Positions 10,053 to 19,162 of a stretch of 64,000 bases of DNA are shown piece by piece (within the stretch, counting starts at the first letter, position 1; every line of letters begins with the position of its first letter). Made by a program: the position numbers and the translations under genes. The stretch spans positions 5,671 to 69,670 of the forward strand of contig NZ_CP046202.1 of the NCBI RefSeq assembly GCF_012569785.1, written 5' to 3'. The notes beneath the pieces are model-generated. The model saw nothing but the letters and a program-made list of their open reading frames with translations, searched no databases and was not told where the DNA came from. Source of the stretch: Enterobacteriaceae endosymbiont of Donacia crassipes. GTDB taxonomy: Bacteria > Pseudomonadota > Gammaproteobacteria > Enterobacterales > Enterobacteriaceae.

Positions 10053-10263
10053 TATAAGATCCTTTCTAAGATATATTAGAGTTTTAATATTAATTATATA
10101 ATAAATTTTTTATAAATTAAATATTAAAAATTAAATATATAAAATTTTATATTTTATTGAATTTTTTTATTTTTAATATAACATATATTATATTAAATAA
10201 TATTAAAATAATTTTTATATAAAATATAAAATATTAAAATTTTTTTTTAAAAAAAAATTATAT

Positions 10264-11343
10264 ATGGTTAGACCAATTTCAGCAATTATTAATACTGCTG
10301 CATTAAAAAATAATTTAAAAATTATTAAAAACATCGCATTTAAATCTAAAGTTTGGTCTGTTTTAAAATCAGATGCTTATGGACATGGTATTAAAAATAT
10401 ATATCCATTTATTAATTCTAATAGTGATGGTTTTGCTGTCTTAACATTAGATGAAGCTATAATTTTAAGAAAAAATGGTTGTAATAAACCAATTCTTTTA
10501 TTAGAAGGTTTTTTTGATAAAAAAGAATTATATTTAATTTATAAATATTATTTAACTATTACTTTACATAGTAATTGGCAATTAAAAACATTAATTAAAT
10601 ATAAATCACAATATCCTATTAATATATATATTAAAATAAATAGTGGTATGAATAGATTAGGATTCCCTACAAAAAAAATTCTAAAAATAATATATATTAT
10701 TAAAAATAATATTAATTTTTCTAAAATTAGTTTAATGACTCATTTTTCAGATACAACAATAAACTCTAATTTTATAAAAAAACAAATAAATAATATAAAA
10801 AAACATATTAATAATTATTATAATTTTCCATGTTCATTTGCTAATTCTGCTGCTATTTTATGGCATAAAGATACTCATTATGATTGGGTAAGAACTGGAA
10901 TTATTTTATATGGAGCTTCACCAACTGGAATATGGGAAGATATTGCTAAAAAAAAGATTAAACCAGTAATGACACTAAAAAGTAAAATTATATCTATACA
11001 AAAAATATATCCAGGACAAATTATAGGTTATAATTGTAAATATTATTCAAATAAAAAACGTAAAATTGGAATTATAGCATGTGGTTATGCAGATGGTTAT
11101 CCTAGAAATATAAATAATGAAACATTTGTTTCAGTTAAAGGTATTAAAGCTAAAATATTAGGTGACATATCTATGGATATGATAGCTATAGATTTACTAA
11201 ATATTCCAACAGCTCAAATAGGAAACTCAGTAGAATTATGGGGTGATAATATCAAAATAGATGATGTAGCCAAATCAGCAAATACTATTGGATATGAATT
11301 AATGTGTTCCTTATCAAAAAGAGTACCTAGAATTTTAAAATAA
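10264..11343 (+). CDS. alr: alanine racemase
   Basis: PLP enzyme making D-alanine for peptidoglycan stem peptides. The 359 residues equal the E. coli Alr length. The N-terminal barrel carries the PLP lysine in VLKSDAYGHG (Lys35). SGMNRLGF and RTGIILYGASPTG follow, the catalytic tyrosine lies in the GYNCKYYS block near 257, and GDISMDMIAID and VELWGD close the beta domain. As I recall alr follows dnaB in E. coli; here it stands apart, between hspQ and metG. Confidence 0.96.
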   Translation: MVRPISAIINTAALKNNLKIIKNIAFKSKVWSVLKSDAYGHGIKNIYPFINSNSDGFAVLTLDEAIILRKNGCNKPILLLEGFFDKKELYLIYKYYLTITLHSNWQLKTLIKYKSQYPINIYIKINSGMNRLGFPTKKILKIIYIIKNNINFSKISLMTHFSDTTINSNFIKKQINNIKKHINNYYNFPCSFANSAAILWHKDTHYDWVRTGIILYGASPTGIWEDIAKKKIKPVMTLKSKIISIQKIYPGQIIGYNCKYYSNKKRKIGIIACGYADGYPRNINNETFVSVKGIKAKILGDISMDMIAIDLLNIPTAQIGNSVELWGDNIKIDDVAKSANTIGYELMCSLSKRVPRILK

Positions 11344-11395
11344 ATTTAATTTATAATTAAAAAAATATAAATATAAAAAATATATATTTACATTT

Positions 11396-13027
11396 TTATG
11401 TTATTATTTTTTTTATATTTTTTATATTTATTCTAGTGAATAATGGTTTAAATTTATTAATTTTTTGATTAATTAAAGGATATTTAATATTATTAAAACA
11501 TAATTTATGATTTAAAAATAATTCAGTTTTTTTAGATAAAATAGGCATAATTGGTTTTAAATAAACCATAATTACACGAAACATATTTATTCCCATTGAA
11601 CAAACATTTTGAACTTTTTTTTTTTTTAAACTATCTTTTATTAATAACCAAGGTTTATATTTATCAATATAAGAATTAGCTATATCTGATAAAATTATAA
11701 TTTGTTTAATAACATGACTATATTTACGTGTAAAAAAATAATTATGAATTATTTCAGATTTTTTAATAAATTTTAAATATAATACAAGATTAATATTTTT
11801 AGATAAATTATTATCAAAATAATTATTAATAAAATATGCATTTCTTGAAGCTAAATTAACAATTTTATTAACAATATCTCCATTAATTTTAAATGTAAAA
11901 TCATTAATATTTAAATCAATATCATTAATATTAGATGATAATTTAGAAGCATAATAATAACGTAAACTATCAGAATCTAAAAATTTTAACCATTTTCTGG
12001 CAGTAATAAAATTTCCTCTAGATTTAGACATTTTATATCCATTCAATGTTATATGGCCATGAACAAATACCTTAGTAGGTTTTCTAAAATTTATACCTTC
12101 TAATATAGCAGGCCAAAATAAACAATGAAAATAAATTATATCTTTTCCAATAAAATGGTATAATTCTGTATTAGCATTTTTACTCCACCATTGATAAAAA
12201 TTTAATTTTGTATTTTTATCACATAAATTTTTAAAAGTACTTATATATCCTATAGGCGCGTCTAACCAAACATAAAAATATTTATTAATAGTTTTAGGTA
12301 TTTTAAAACCAAAATATGGTCCATCTCTAGTAATATCCCATTGTTTTAATCCTAAACAAAACCATTCTTTAATTTTATTTTTAATAACATGATCTAATAC
12401 ATTAGAATTAACCCAATTTTTTAAAAAATCATTAAACTGAGGTAAATCAAAAAAATAATGTTCAGAATTACATAATATAGGTTTTTTTTTAGATAGAATA
12501 GAAATCGGATTAATCAAATTAACAGAAGAATAAGTTGTTCCACAATTTTCACAATGATCGCCATATTGATTAATAGATTTACAACTAGAACAAGTTCCTT
12601 TTATAAACCTGTCAGGTAAAAAAAGATTATATTTATAATCATATAATTGTTTAATAATTTTTTTTTTTATAAAATTTTGTTTTTTTAAAAGATTAAAAAT
12701 TAATTTAACAAAAAAAAAATTTTCAACGCTATTTGTAGTATGATAATTATCATAATGAATATGAAATTTTTTTAAATCTAAAACATGTTCGATATATATT
12801 TTATTAATTATTTTTTCTGGTCTAACATTTAACTGTTTAGCTTTTAACATAATAGGTGTTCCATGAGCATCATCAGCACAAATGAAATATACTTCATGAC
12901 CACACATACGATTATATCTAACCCAAATATCTGCTTGTATTTGTTCTAATAAGTGACCTAAATGAATACTACCATTAGCATATGGTAATGCACATGTAAC
13001 TAACATTTTTTTTTTTTTTAAAAACAT
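11396..13027 (-). CDS. metG: methionine--tRNA ligase, lacking the C-terminal dimerisation domain
   Basis: Charges initiator and elongator tRNA-Met. HIGH-like motif (HLGH) in the segment VTCALPYANGSIHLGHLLEQ near the N-terminus, a zinc knuckle CSSCKSINQYGDHCENC and a KMSKS motif (GYKMSKSRGN) are all present. The 543 residues stop where the E. coli enzyme (677) continues into its C-terminal tRNA-binding/dimerisation domain. Loss of this appended domain still leaves an active monomer in other bacteria. The start codon is followed by an A14 tract encoding four lysines, and an A13 tract lies near codons 467-471. Frame intact as given. Confidence 0.96.
   Translation of the reverse strand: MFLKKKKMLVTCALPYANGSIHLGHLLEQIQADIWVRYNRMCGHEVYFICADDAHGTPIMLKAKQLNVRPEKIINKIYIEHVLDLKKFHIHYDNYHTTNSVENFFFVKLIFNLLKKQNFIKKKIIKQLYDYKYNLFLPDRFIKGTCSSCKSINQYGDHCENCGTTYSSVNLINPISILSKKKPILCNSEHYFFDLPQFNDFLKNWVNSNVLDHVIKNKIKEWFCLGLKQWDITRDGPYFGFKIPKTINKYFYVWLDAPIGYISTFKNLCDKNTKLNFYQWWSKNANTELYHFIGKDIIYFHCLFWPAILEGINFRKPTKVFVHGHITLNGYKMSKSRGNFITARKWLKFLDSDSLRYYYASKLSSNINDIDLNINDFTFKINGDIVNKIVNLASRNAYFINNYFDNNLSKNINLVLYLKFIKKSEIIHNYFFTRKYSHVIKQIIILSDIANSYIDKYKPWLLIKDSLKKKKVQNVCSMGINMFRVIMVYLKPIMPILSKKTELFLNHKLCFNNIKYPLINQKINKFKPLFTRINIKNIKKIIT
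11615..11627. repeat. 13-base T tract (A13 in the metG coding strand)
   Basis: Uninterrupted homopolymer inside metG encoding a lysine cluster (about residues 467-471). It is a candidate site for polymerase slippage or for sequencing/assembly error; the frame is intact as given. Confidence 0.9.
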
Positions 13028-13067
13028 AATATTTTTTATATATATTTAATATAAAGTATTAATTATT

Positions 13068-13589
13068 TCAATTGAAAAATTTTATTATAATATTATTACA
13101 AACAGGATACAATAAATATATAGAAAATATTAAATATAAATAACAAAAAATATCTTCATTAATAAATTTATTTGTAATAAGAGGTAACTTAATTTTTTTT
13201 TTATATGGCCAAAATAATGAAACTCCTAATGGAGTTAATATATCTGCTATAATATGACTGCAATACCCTATAAGTAAACCTAATTTCATATCAAAAATAT
13301 GCATTAAGTTTATATTAATAAAAAAAACCATATATCCAAATATTAATATAGATAATAAACTATGTGTAAATCCTCTATGTCCAAATAATTTATTAAAAAG
13401 ATATGATATAATCTTTACTTTACGTCCTAAAAAAGATTTAGGATGATCAATATCCGGCAATAAACAAGTAACAATAGAAGCAGGAATAATACGCCACCAA
13501 TCATCATGATACATCATATTAGAAAAAATAAAATGTTGTATTAAAATACTACTAGATATAGCAAATATTATATGTCCTTTAATTGTCAT
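13068..13589 (-). CDS. ydjM: YdjM-family membrane-bound metal-dependent hydrolase (putative)
   Basis: Inner-membrane protein of unknown substrate. It aligns along its length with E. coli YdjM (about 196 residues; 173 here), including DDWWRIIPASIVTCLLPDIDHPKSFLGRK, FGHRGFTHSLL, and GYCSHIIADILTPLGVSLFWP. The repeated His/Asp motifs (DIDHP, GHRGFTHS, SHIIAD) look metal-binding and are all intact; three to four hydrophobic segments surround them. In E. coli ydjM is SOS-induced, and no LexA site is visible here. It sits between metG and rnb on the same strand. Family assignment is firm; the function is unknown. Confidence 0.92.
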   Translation of the reverse strand: MTIKGHIIFAISSSILIQHFIFSNMMYHDDWWRIIPASIVTCLLPDIDHPKSFLGRKVKIISYLFNKLFGHRGFTHSLLSILIFGYMVFFININLMHIFDMKLGLLIGYCSHIIADILTPLGVSLFWPYKKKIKLPLITNKFINEDIFCYLYLIFSIYLLYPVCNNIIIKFFN

Positions 13590-13619
13590 ATAAACCTTAT
13601 TTTAAATAAATTACAAAAA

Positions 13620-15557
13620 TTAAATTATTTTAACTATAATACTATTAATACTAATTTTTTTTATAATTACTTTAATTTTATCAGTAACTTTATATAAAAA
13701 TTTTTTTTTGTTAAAAATAATTCCTTTTTCTTGATCAATATCAATATTATCTATATTATTACATAAAAATTTTTTAGGAACAAATGCATACGCTCCATTT
13801 TTAATTAATCTTACTTTTATACCATAAAAAGATATATCAATAATTTCAGAAATAAAAATTCTATTATGTATTGATATATTTTTAAAATATTGAAAATATA
13901 AAAAATTTGATATATCTTTTTTTGCTTGTTTATTTAAAAAACGTTTTTGATTCATTTCAATATGAATATTATTTAAGGATTTTTCTATTAAAAATTTTTT
14001 TTTATAAATAATTGATTTAATTAATCGATGATTAATTAAATCTCCAAATTTACGTATAGGAGAGGTCCATGTTGCATATCTTTTTACGCCTAAAGCAAAA
14101 TGAGGACCAGGTTTTATATTAAATAAAGAAATTAATTGATACTTCTTTATTCTATTTAAAATAAATGATAATTTTAAATTTTTTAATTTACGAAAAATAT
14201 TTTTATATCCTTCTAATGTCATTAAATATGATTCATTACATTCAATATTATATTTTTTCAGTAATTTTATTATTTTATGAAGTTTATTTATATTAAAACC
14301 ATAATAAATATTATATATTCCAAAACTTGAATTTTTATATAAAAAATCAGATGCACACATATTAGCTGTAATCATAACAGCTTCAATCATTTTATGAGCT
14401 ATTCTTTTTTTTTCAATTACTATATCTAGTATAGTCCTTTTTTCTCCAAAAACAAACTTATAATCAATATTATAAAAATTTGTAATATTTTTAATATTCC
14501 ATTTTTCACGATATAAATAAAATTTATATAGAAAAAGTATTTGGTCTTTTATTTTAGCATTATTTGGTTTCCAATTTCCTTTTTTTTCTATCCAATTTGA
14601 AACATCATTATAATTTAATTTTGCATTTGATTTTATCCATCCTGTAAAAAAAATTATTTTATTAGATAAAAATCCATTTTTATCAATAATCATTTTACAA
14701 ATTAAGGCTGGTCTTTTTTTTTGAAAATTTAAAGAACATAAATTTTCTGATAAAATTTTTGGTAATAAAGAAATTGTTAATCCAGGTAAATAATTAGTAA
14801 ACATTCTTTGCGAAGCTATTTGATTTATTAGACTATTTGTTTTAATATAGGAAGTAGGATCTGCTATAGCTACATAAATCAATAATTTTTTTTCAGATAT
14901 TTCTTTTATATATAATGCATCATCTATATCTTTGGTATCTTTATTATCTATTGTAATAAAACATAATTTAGTTAAATCTTTTCTATATATATTTTCTTCT
15001 AAAAATTTAATTTTTTCACATAAAGAATTACTTGGAGAATCAATAGAAAGATTATATTTTAATAATATATTCCACCATGGTAATAAATATTTATTATCTA
15101 TAGTTAGAATATCTGTTATTTCAGCTATAAAAATATCTTTTTCCCCATTTAAAGGATGTTTAATAATTTTAGCTACTACTTTATCATCATTTTTTAAATT
15201 TTTTGGAAATTTTTTTATAGAACATTGAATAATATTTCTACATAAAATTTTTTTTTCTGGAATTATATAGATAATATTATTTTTTTTTTTTATTATTCCT
15301 TTAAAAATATTAATATTAGATTTTATTAATTTTATTGGTATAACTTTAATTAAATTATGAATATCATTTTCAGCTACAATATAATCTCCTTCCATTACAT
15401 ATTTTAAATGAATTTCAGAAATATGATATATATCATTTTTATTTGTTTCTAAAATTCCTAATTTTTTATTTAAAATTTTAACATAACCTTTAATAGAAGG
15501 TAAATTTTTTGTAAATTTTTTTTTTAATTGTAAAAGTAATATATTATTATAAAGCAT
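13620..15557 (-). CDS. rnb: exoribonuclease II
   Basis: Processive 3'-5' exoribonuclease degrading single-stranded RNA. The 645 residues match E. coli RNase II (644). N-terminal cold-shock-like OB regions are followed by the RNB catalytic domain, with the acidic cluster DNKDTKDIDDAL (E. coli Asp201/207/209/210 equivalents), the FTNYLPGLTISLLPK block, GPHFALGVKRYATWTSPIRKFGD and a C-terminal S1 domain. The N-terminal half has drifted more than the catalytic core. It is the likely main RNA-turnover nuclease if RNase R and PNPase are absent elsewhere, which cannot be judged here. Confidence 0.96.
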   Translation of the reverse strand: MLYNNILLLQLKKKFTKNLPSIKGYVKILNKKLGILETNKNDIYHISEIHLKYVMEGDYIVAENDIHNLIKVIPIKLIKSNINIFKGIIKKKNNIIYIIPEKKILCRNIIQCSIKKFPKNLKNDDKVVAKIIKHPLNGEKDIFIAEITDILTIDNKYLLPWWNILLKYNLSIDSPSNSLCEKIKFLEENIYRKDLTKLCFITIDNKDTKDIDDALYIKEISEKKLLIYVAIADPTSYIKTNSLINQIASQRMFTNYLPGLTISLLPKILSENLCSLNFQKKRPALICKMIIDKNGFLSNKIIFFTGWIKSNAKLNYNDVSNWIEKKGNWKPNNAKIKDQILFLYKFYLYREKWNIKNITNFYNIDYKFVFGEKRTILDIVIEKKRIAHKMIEAVMITANMCASDFLYKNSSFGIYNIYYGFNINKLHKIIKLLKKYNIECNESYLMTLEGYKNIFRKLKNLKLSFILNRIKKYQLISLFNIKPGPHFALGVKRYATWTSPIRKFGDLINHRLIKSIIYKKKFLIEKSLNNIHIEMNQKRFLNKQAKKDISNFLYFQYFKNISIHNRIFISEIIDISFYGIKVRLIKNGAYAFVPKKFLCNNIDNIDIDQEKGIIFNKKKFLYKVTDKIKVIIKKISINSIIVKII

Positions 15558-15600
15558 AAATAAAATTTAAATTTTTTAATATAATTAAAAATATTTTAAA

Positions 15601-16119
15601 TTAAAAAGGGATATCATCTTCAAAATCAAGAATGTTTTCATTTTTATTAATAGATAATTCGTTATTATTATTTTCTACTAAATTAGGTTTATTCAATTTT
15701 TTATTCCAAATATTTTTATCTTTTATTAATTTTTTTTCTTTATTTAAAGTAATATTATCATGATTACGTAAATTGTTTAATATTTGCATAGTACCTCCTA
15801 TACTTACAATAATTTCAGTTATATAGTTATCTTGTCCATTTTGATTTTTCCATTTTCTTGTTTGTAAAGATCCTTCAATATATACCTGAGATCCTTTTTT
15901 TAAATACTCATTAGAAATTTCTGCTAATTTTCCAAATATTACTATTCTATGCCATTCGGTTTTTTCTTTATTTTCTCCTGTATTTTTATCTTTCCAATTA
16001 TCTGAAGTTGCAACTATAATGTTAACAACAGGATTTCCATTAGGCATATAACGTATTTCAGGATTTTTACCTAAAAAACCTACTATAATAACTTTATTTA
16101 TACCTCTTTTCCCAGCCAC
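15601..16119 (-). CDS. ssb: single-stranded DNA-binding protein
   Basis: Coats ssDNA in replication and repair. The N-terminal OB fold (about 1-112) is well conserved: [70 protein letters not shown]. The linker (about 113-160) is Lys/Asn-rich and degenerate. The acidic C-terminal tip DFEDDIPF, which recruits other replication and repair proteins, is kept. Length 172 against 178 in E. coli. A purine-rich Shine-Dalgarno-like segment precedes the ATG. Confidence 0.97.
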   Translation of the reverse strand: MAGKRGINKVIIVGFLGKNPEIRYMPNGNPVVNIIVATSDNWKDKNTGENKEKTEWHRIVIFGKLAEISNEYLKKGSQVYIEGSLQTRKWKNQNGQDNYITEIIVSIGGTMQILNNLRNHDNITLNKEKKLIKDKNIWNKKLNKPNLVENNNNELSINKNENILDFEDDIPF

Positions 16120-16197
16120 TTCTTTTATCCTTTTATAAAAAAAGATTATCTATAATCTCATTCTATTATTACATAAATTTAATAAGAAAAATATAAA

Positions 16198-17079
16198 TTA
16201 TATTGGAAATAAATTTTCAATAATGCAACGTAATTTTTTCATTGCGTTTTTCTCTAATTGTCTTATACGTTCTGCTGATATACCATAATATATTGCTAAT
16301 TCTTGTAATGTGATTTTTTTTTTTTTTTTATTTAACCATCTAAGATTAATAATGTTACGACTACGATAATCCAATTTTGAAAGTGCTTTATATAATTTAT
16401 TTGAAAGAAATTTATTCCAATTATTTTTTTCAATCATATTAGCAAAATTAGAATTATGATCTTTTAAAAAGATATTTGTATTTATATTTTTATTTTTAAA
16501 ATTATCTTTAATATTAAGATTATCATTCATATCTTGTGCTGACATACGTGTTTCCATTTCACAAACATCTTTAATTGAAACTCCTAGTTTTTTAGCTACT
16601 ATTTTGATTTCATCTTGATTAAACCAACCTAATTTTTGTTTTGCTTTACGTAAATTAAAAAATAATTTTCTTTGCGCTTTTGTAGTTGCTACTTTAACTA
16701 TACGCCAATTACGTAAAACATATTCGTGTATTTCTGCTTTAATCCAATGGATAGCAAATGATACTAAACGCACACCAATTTCTGGATTAAATTTACGTAC
16801 AGCTTTCATTAATCCTATATTACCTTCTTGAATAAGATCTGCTTGTTGCAAACCATATCCAGAATAATATTTAGCTACGTGCACAACAAATCTTAAATGT
16901 GATAAAATTAATTTTTTAGCAGCTTCCAAATCGCCTTTATAGTATAATTTTTTAGACAATTCTTTTTCCTCTTTAGAGGTTAAAATTGGATAATTATTAG
17001 TATTATAAATATAAGAATCCAATGTTCCTATAAGGATATTAGATGTTCTTAAATTAGAGGTAAATACATTTTTATACAT
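16198..17079 (-). CDS. rpoH: RNA polymerase heat-shock sigma factor RpoH (sigma-32)
   Basis: Directs RNA polymerase to heat-shock promoters. Region 2 is nearly identical to E. coli ([86 protein letters not shown]) and includes the RpoH box QRKLFFNLR. Region 4 ends [17 protein letters not shown]. The ATG at 17079 gives 293 residues (E. coli 284) and has GGAGA five bases upstream; an ATG ten codons earlier would place that site inside the gene. A16 encodes a run of lysines (about 251-255) between two helices of region 4. As I recall, E. coli has ftsX-ftsE between rpoH and ftsY; here ftsY is the direct upstream neighbour. Confidence 0.96.
   Translation of the reverse strand: MYKNVFTSNLRTSNILIGTLDSYIYNTNNYPILTSKEEKELSKKLYYKGDLEAAKKLILSHLRFVVHVAKYYSGYGLQQADLIQEGNIGLMKAVRKFNPEIGVRLVSFAIHWIKAEIHEYVLRNWRIVKVATTKAQRKLFFNLRKAKQKLGWFNQDEIKIVAKKLGVSIKDVCEMETRMSAQDMNDNLNIKDNFKNKNINTNIFLKDHNSNFANMIEKNNWNKFLSNKLYKALSKLDYRSRNIINLRWLNKKKKKITLQELAIYYGISAERIRQLEKNAMKKLRCIIENLFPI
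16314..16329. repeat. 16-base T tract (A16 in the rpoH coding strand)
   Basis: Sixteen consecutive T on the plus strand, read as AAA codons in rpoH. It falls where E. coli RpoH reads DEDNKST, so the protein tolerates lysines here. It is the longest homopolymer I noticed inside a gene in this window. Confidence 0.9.
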
Positions 17080-17084
17080 TAAAT

Positions 17085-17089
17085 TCTCC
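17085..17089 (-). promoter_or_regulatory. ribosome binding site deciding the rpoH start
   Basis: GGAGA on the minus strand, five bases before the ATG at 17079. It supports the shorter RpoH and argues against the in-frame ATG at 17109, which lacks a comparable site and would put this sequence inside the coding region. Confidence 0.7.
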
Positions 17090-17134
17090 AAAATAAATAT
17101 TATCAGCATAGTTTAAACTAATTTAAAAGAATAA

Positions 17135-18091
17135 TTAATTATTTATAAAAATAGCGTTTATAAAATTTTTTGCATTAAATAAATTTAAATCAGTGATTTT
17201 TTCACCAGAACATAGATATCTTATTGGAATGTTAAATTTATTTGCTAAAGAAAAAATTACACCACCTTTTGCGGTTCCATCAATTTTAGTTATTGTAATT
17301 CCTGTTATTCCTATATTATCGTGAAATATTTTAAGTTGATTAATAGAATTTTGTCCAATATTAGCATCTAAAATTAACATAACTTCATCAATACACATAT
17401 TATTATTTTTTTTTATTACACGTGTAATTTTTTTTAATTCTTCCATTAACATTATATTATTATGTAATCTTCCAGATGTATCTGCAATTAAAATATCAAT
17501 TTGTTTTTTTTTAGAATAAGAAATTGCATCAAAAATAATAGCTGAGCTATCTTTTTTTTTATAATTTTCTAATAAAATACTATGACTTCTTTTACTCCAA
17601 GTAGATAATTGTTCATAAGCACCTGCCCTAAAAGTATCACTAGAAGCTAAAAGTACAGATTTGTTTTGTTTATAAAAATAATATGCAAGTTTTCCTATTG
17701 TTGTAGTTTTCCCTGCACCATTTACACCTATAATTAATATTATAAAAGGTTTTTTTTTATTTTTAATTATTAAAGGAACTTCTACTGGAAGTAATATTTT
17801 TAACATTTCTATTTTTAGATAATCATACAATTTAAAAGAGTCTTGAATTTTATTTTTTTGTGCATATTTTTTTGTTAAGTTACAAATTTTATTTGTGGTA
17901 TGTATATCTATATCAGCAATTATTAATGTTTCTTTTAATTTATTAAATAATTCTTTATCAATAATATTTTTTTTTTTAAAAAGATTAATAATTTCTTGAC
18001 TGATGTTTTTAGTAGTTCTAATTAAATTTTTTTTTAAATAATTAAAAAAACCATGTTTCTTTTTTATATTAAAATTTTGTTTATTTATCAT
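17135..18091 (-). CDS. ftsY: signal recognition particle receptor FtsY (NG domain only)
   Basis: GTPase that docks SRP-ribosome complexes at the inner membrane. The 318 residues contain the helical N domain and the G domain: GVNGAGKTTTIGKLA (P loop), the SSDTFRAGAYEQL block, the DILIADTSGRLHNN segment, the TKIDGTAKGG motif and the IRYLCSGEKITDL closing segment. E. coli FtsY has 497 residues; the long acidic A domain is missing, leaving only a short Lys-rich tail that could touch lipid. Upstream of rpoH on the same strand (55 bp apart); rsmD is divergent, as in E. coli. Confidence 0.96.
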   Translation of the reverse strand: MINKQNFNIKKKHGFFNYLKKNLIRTTKNISQEIINLFKKKNIIDKELFNKLKETLIIADIDIHTTNKICNLTKKYAQKNKIQDSFKLYDYLKIEMLKILLPVEVPLIIKNKKKPFIILIIGVNGAGKTTTIGKLAYYFYKQNKSVLLASSDTFRAGAYEQLSTWSKRSHSILLENYKKKDSSAIIFDAISYSKKKQIDILIADTSGRLHNNIMLMEELKKITRVIKKNNNMCIDEVMLILDANIGQNSINQLKIFHDNIGITGITITKIDGTAKGGVIFSLANKFNIPIRYLCSGEKITDLNLFNAKNFINAIFINN

Positions 18092-18214
18092 TTTTCTATA
18101 AAATATATAAGATGTTTATTATTAAATAATAAATTTAATCAATTACATTAACATAATAATATAATAAAATAAAAATTTAAAGTAATTAATCTTTTAAATT
18201 TTTTTATATAAATT

Positions 18215-18796
18215 ATGAAAAAAAAAAAATATCTTAATAAAATTAGTATTATTGCAGGAAAATGGAAAAATAAAAAAATAAAAGTAATAAATAATAAAAT
18301 ATTAAAACCTACAATGAATTTTATACGTGAAAATTTATTTAATTGGATTATGAATGATACTTATCTAAATTGTTTAGATTGTTATGCAGGAACTGGTATT
18401 TTAAGTTTTGAAGCTATTTCTAGAAAAAATATTTATTCAGCTACTTTAATAGAAAATAATAAAAAAATATTTCAACAATTAAAAAAAAATATTTATTTTT
18501 TAACAGAAAATAATATTTCTTTAATTTTTGATAATACTTTAAAAGTATTATCAAAAAAATCTAATATACAATATGATTTAATTTTTATTGATCCTCCATT
18601 TTGTCAAAAAAATATTTTATTAGAAAAAACATGTATGTTATTAGAAAATAATAATTGGTTAAAAAATAATACAAAAGTTTTTATTCAGTATAAAACTAAA
18701 AGTAATAAATTATTTTTATCTAAAAAATGGATTAAATATCGACAAAATAAATTTGGTATTGTAACATATTTATTATATAAAATAGCTTTCTTTTAA
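18215..18796 (+). CDS. rsmD: 16S rRNA (guanine-966-N2)-methyltransferase RsmD
   Basis: Methylates G966 of 16S rRNA with SAM. The 193 residues (E. coli 198) show ISIIAGKWKNKKIKV (RxxGxxRGRxL-like start), LKPTMNFIRENLFNWI, the SAM-binding CLDCYAGTGILSFEAISR and the catalytic IFIDPPF (motif IV, NPPF/DPPF type). Divergent from ftsY, convergent with tusA 9 bp downstream. No other function fits these motifs. Confidence 0.95.
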   Translation: MKKKKYLNKISIIAGKWKNKKIKVINNKILKPTMNFIRENLFNWIMNDTYLNCLDCYAGTGILSFEAISRKNIYSATLIENNKKIFQQLKKNIYFLTENNISLIFDNTLKVLSKKSNIQYDLIFIDPPFCQKNILLEKTCMLLENNNWLKNNTKVFIQYKTKSNKLFLSKKWIKYRQNKFGIVTYLLYKIAFF

Positions 18797-18805
18797 AAAG
18801 AATTA

Positions 18806-19057
18806 TTATATTTTTTGTATTAAAAAATAATATGGTATTTTATCTATTTTTTTTTTAATAATATTAAATTTCATAAAATAACAAAAATTTTTTATATCTA
18901 TATTAACAAATATATCATTAGTAATGATGATTAAAGTTTCTTTTTTTTTTATTTGGATTAATTTTTTTTTTATCATTATAATTGTATTTGGACATTGTAA
19001 TTCTCTTATATCTAAAACATAATTTACATTTTTATAAAAATTTTCTTTTTTAAACAT
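18806..19057 (-). CDS. tusA: sulfurtransferase TusA with altered CPxP motif
   Basis: First carrier of the Tus relay, accepting sulfur from IscS for 2-thiouridine in tRNA. 83 residues (E. coli 81) with the family core: LDIRELQCPNTIIMIKK, ETLIIITND, FCYFMKFNII, IPYYFLIQK. The active Cys22 is present, but the strictly typical CPxP reads CPNT, so the second proline is Thr. The gene is compact and intact and is expected to function with TusE (4280-4579). Convergent with rsmD. Confidence 0.88.
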   Translation of the reverse strand: MFKKENFYKNVNYVLDIRELQCPNTIIMIKKKLIQIKKKETLIIITNDIFVNIDIKNFCYFMKFNIIKKKIDKIPYYFLIQKI

Positions 19058-19162
19058 TTTGTTTATATTATTAATAATAAATTATTATAAATTATTTTAA
19101 TATAATAAATAATTTTTTTATAAAATTTATAATTATATTTATTATTAAATAAGGTATATATT

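Noticed and set aside
10053-10263. sigma-32 promoter for hspQ
   Set aside because: No CTTGAA/CCCCAT-like pair could be found with acceptable spacing; AT-rich sequence gives only sigma-70-like noise.
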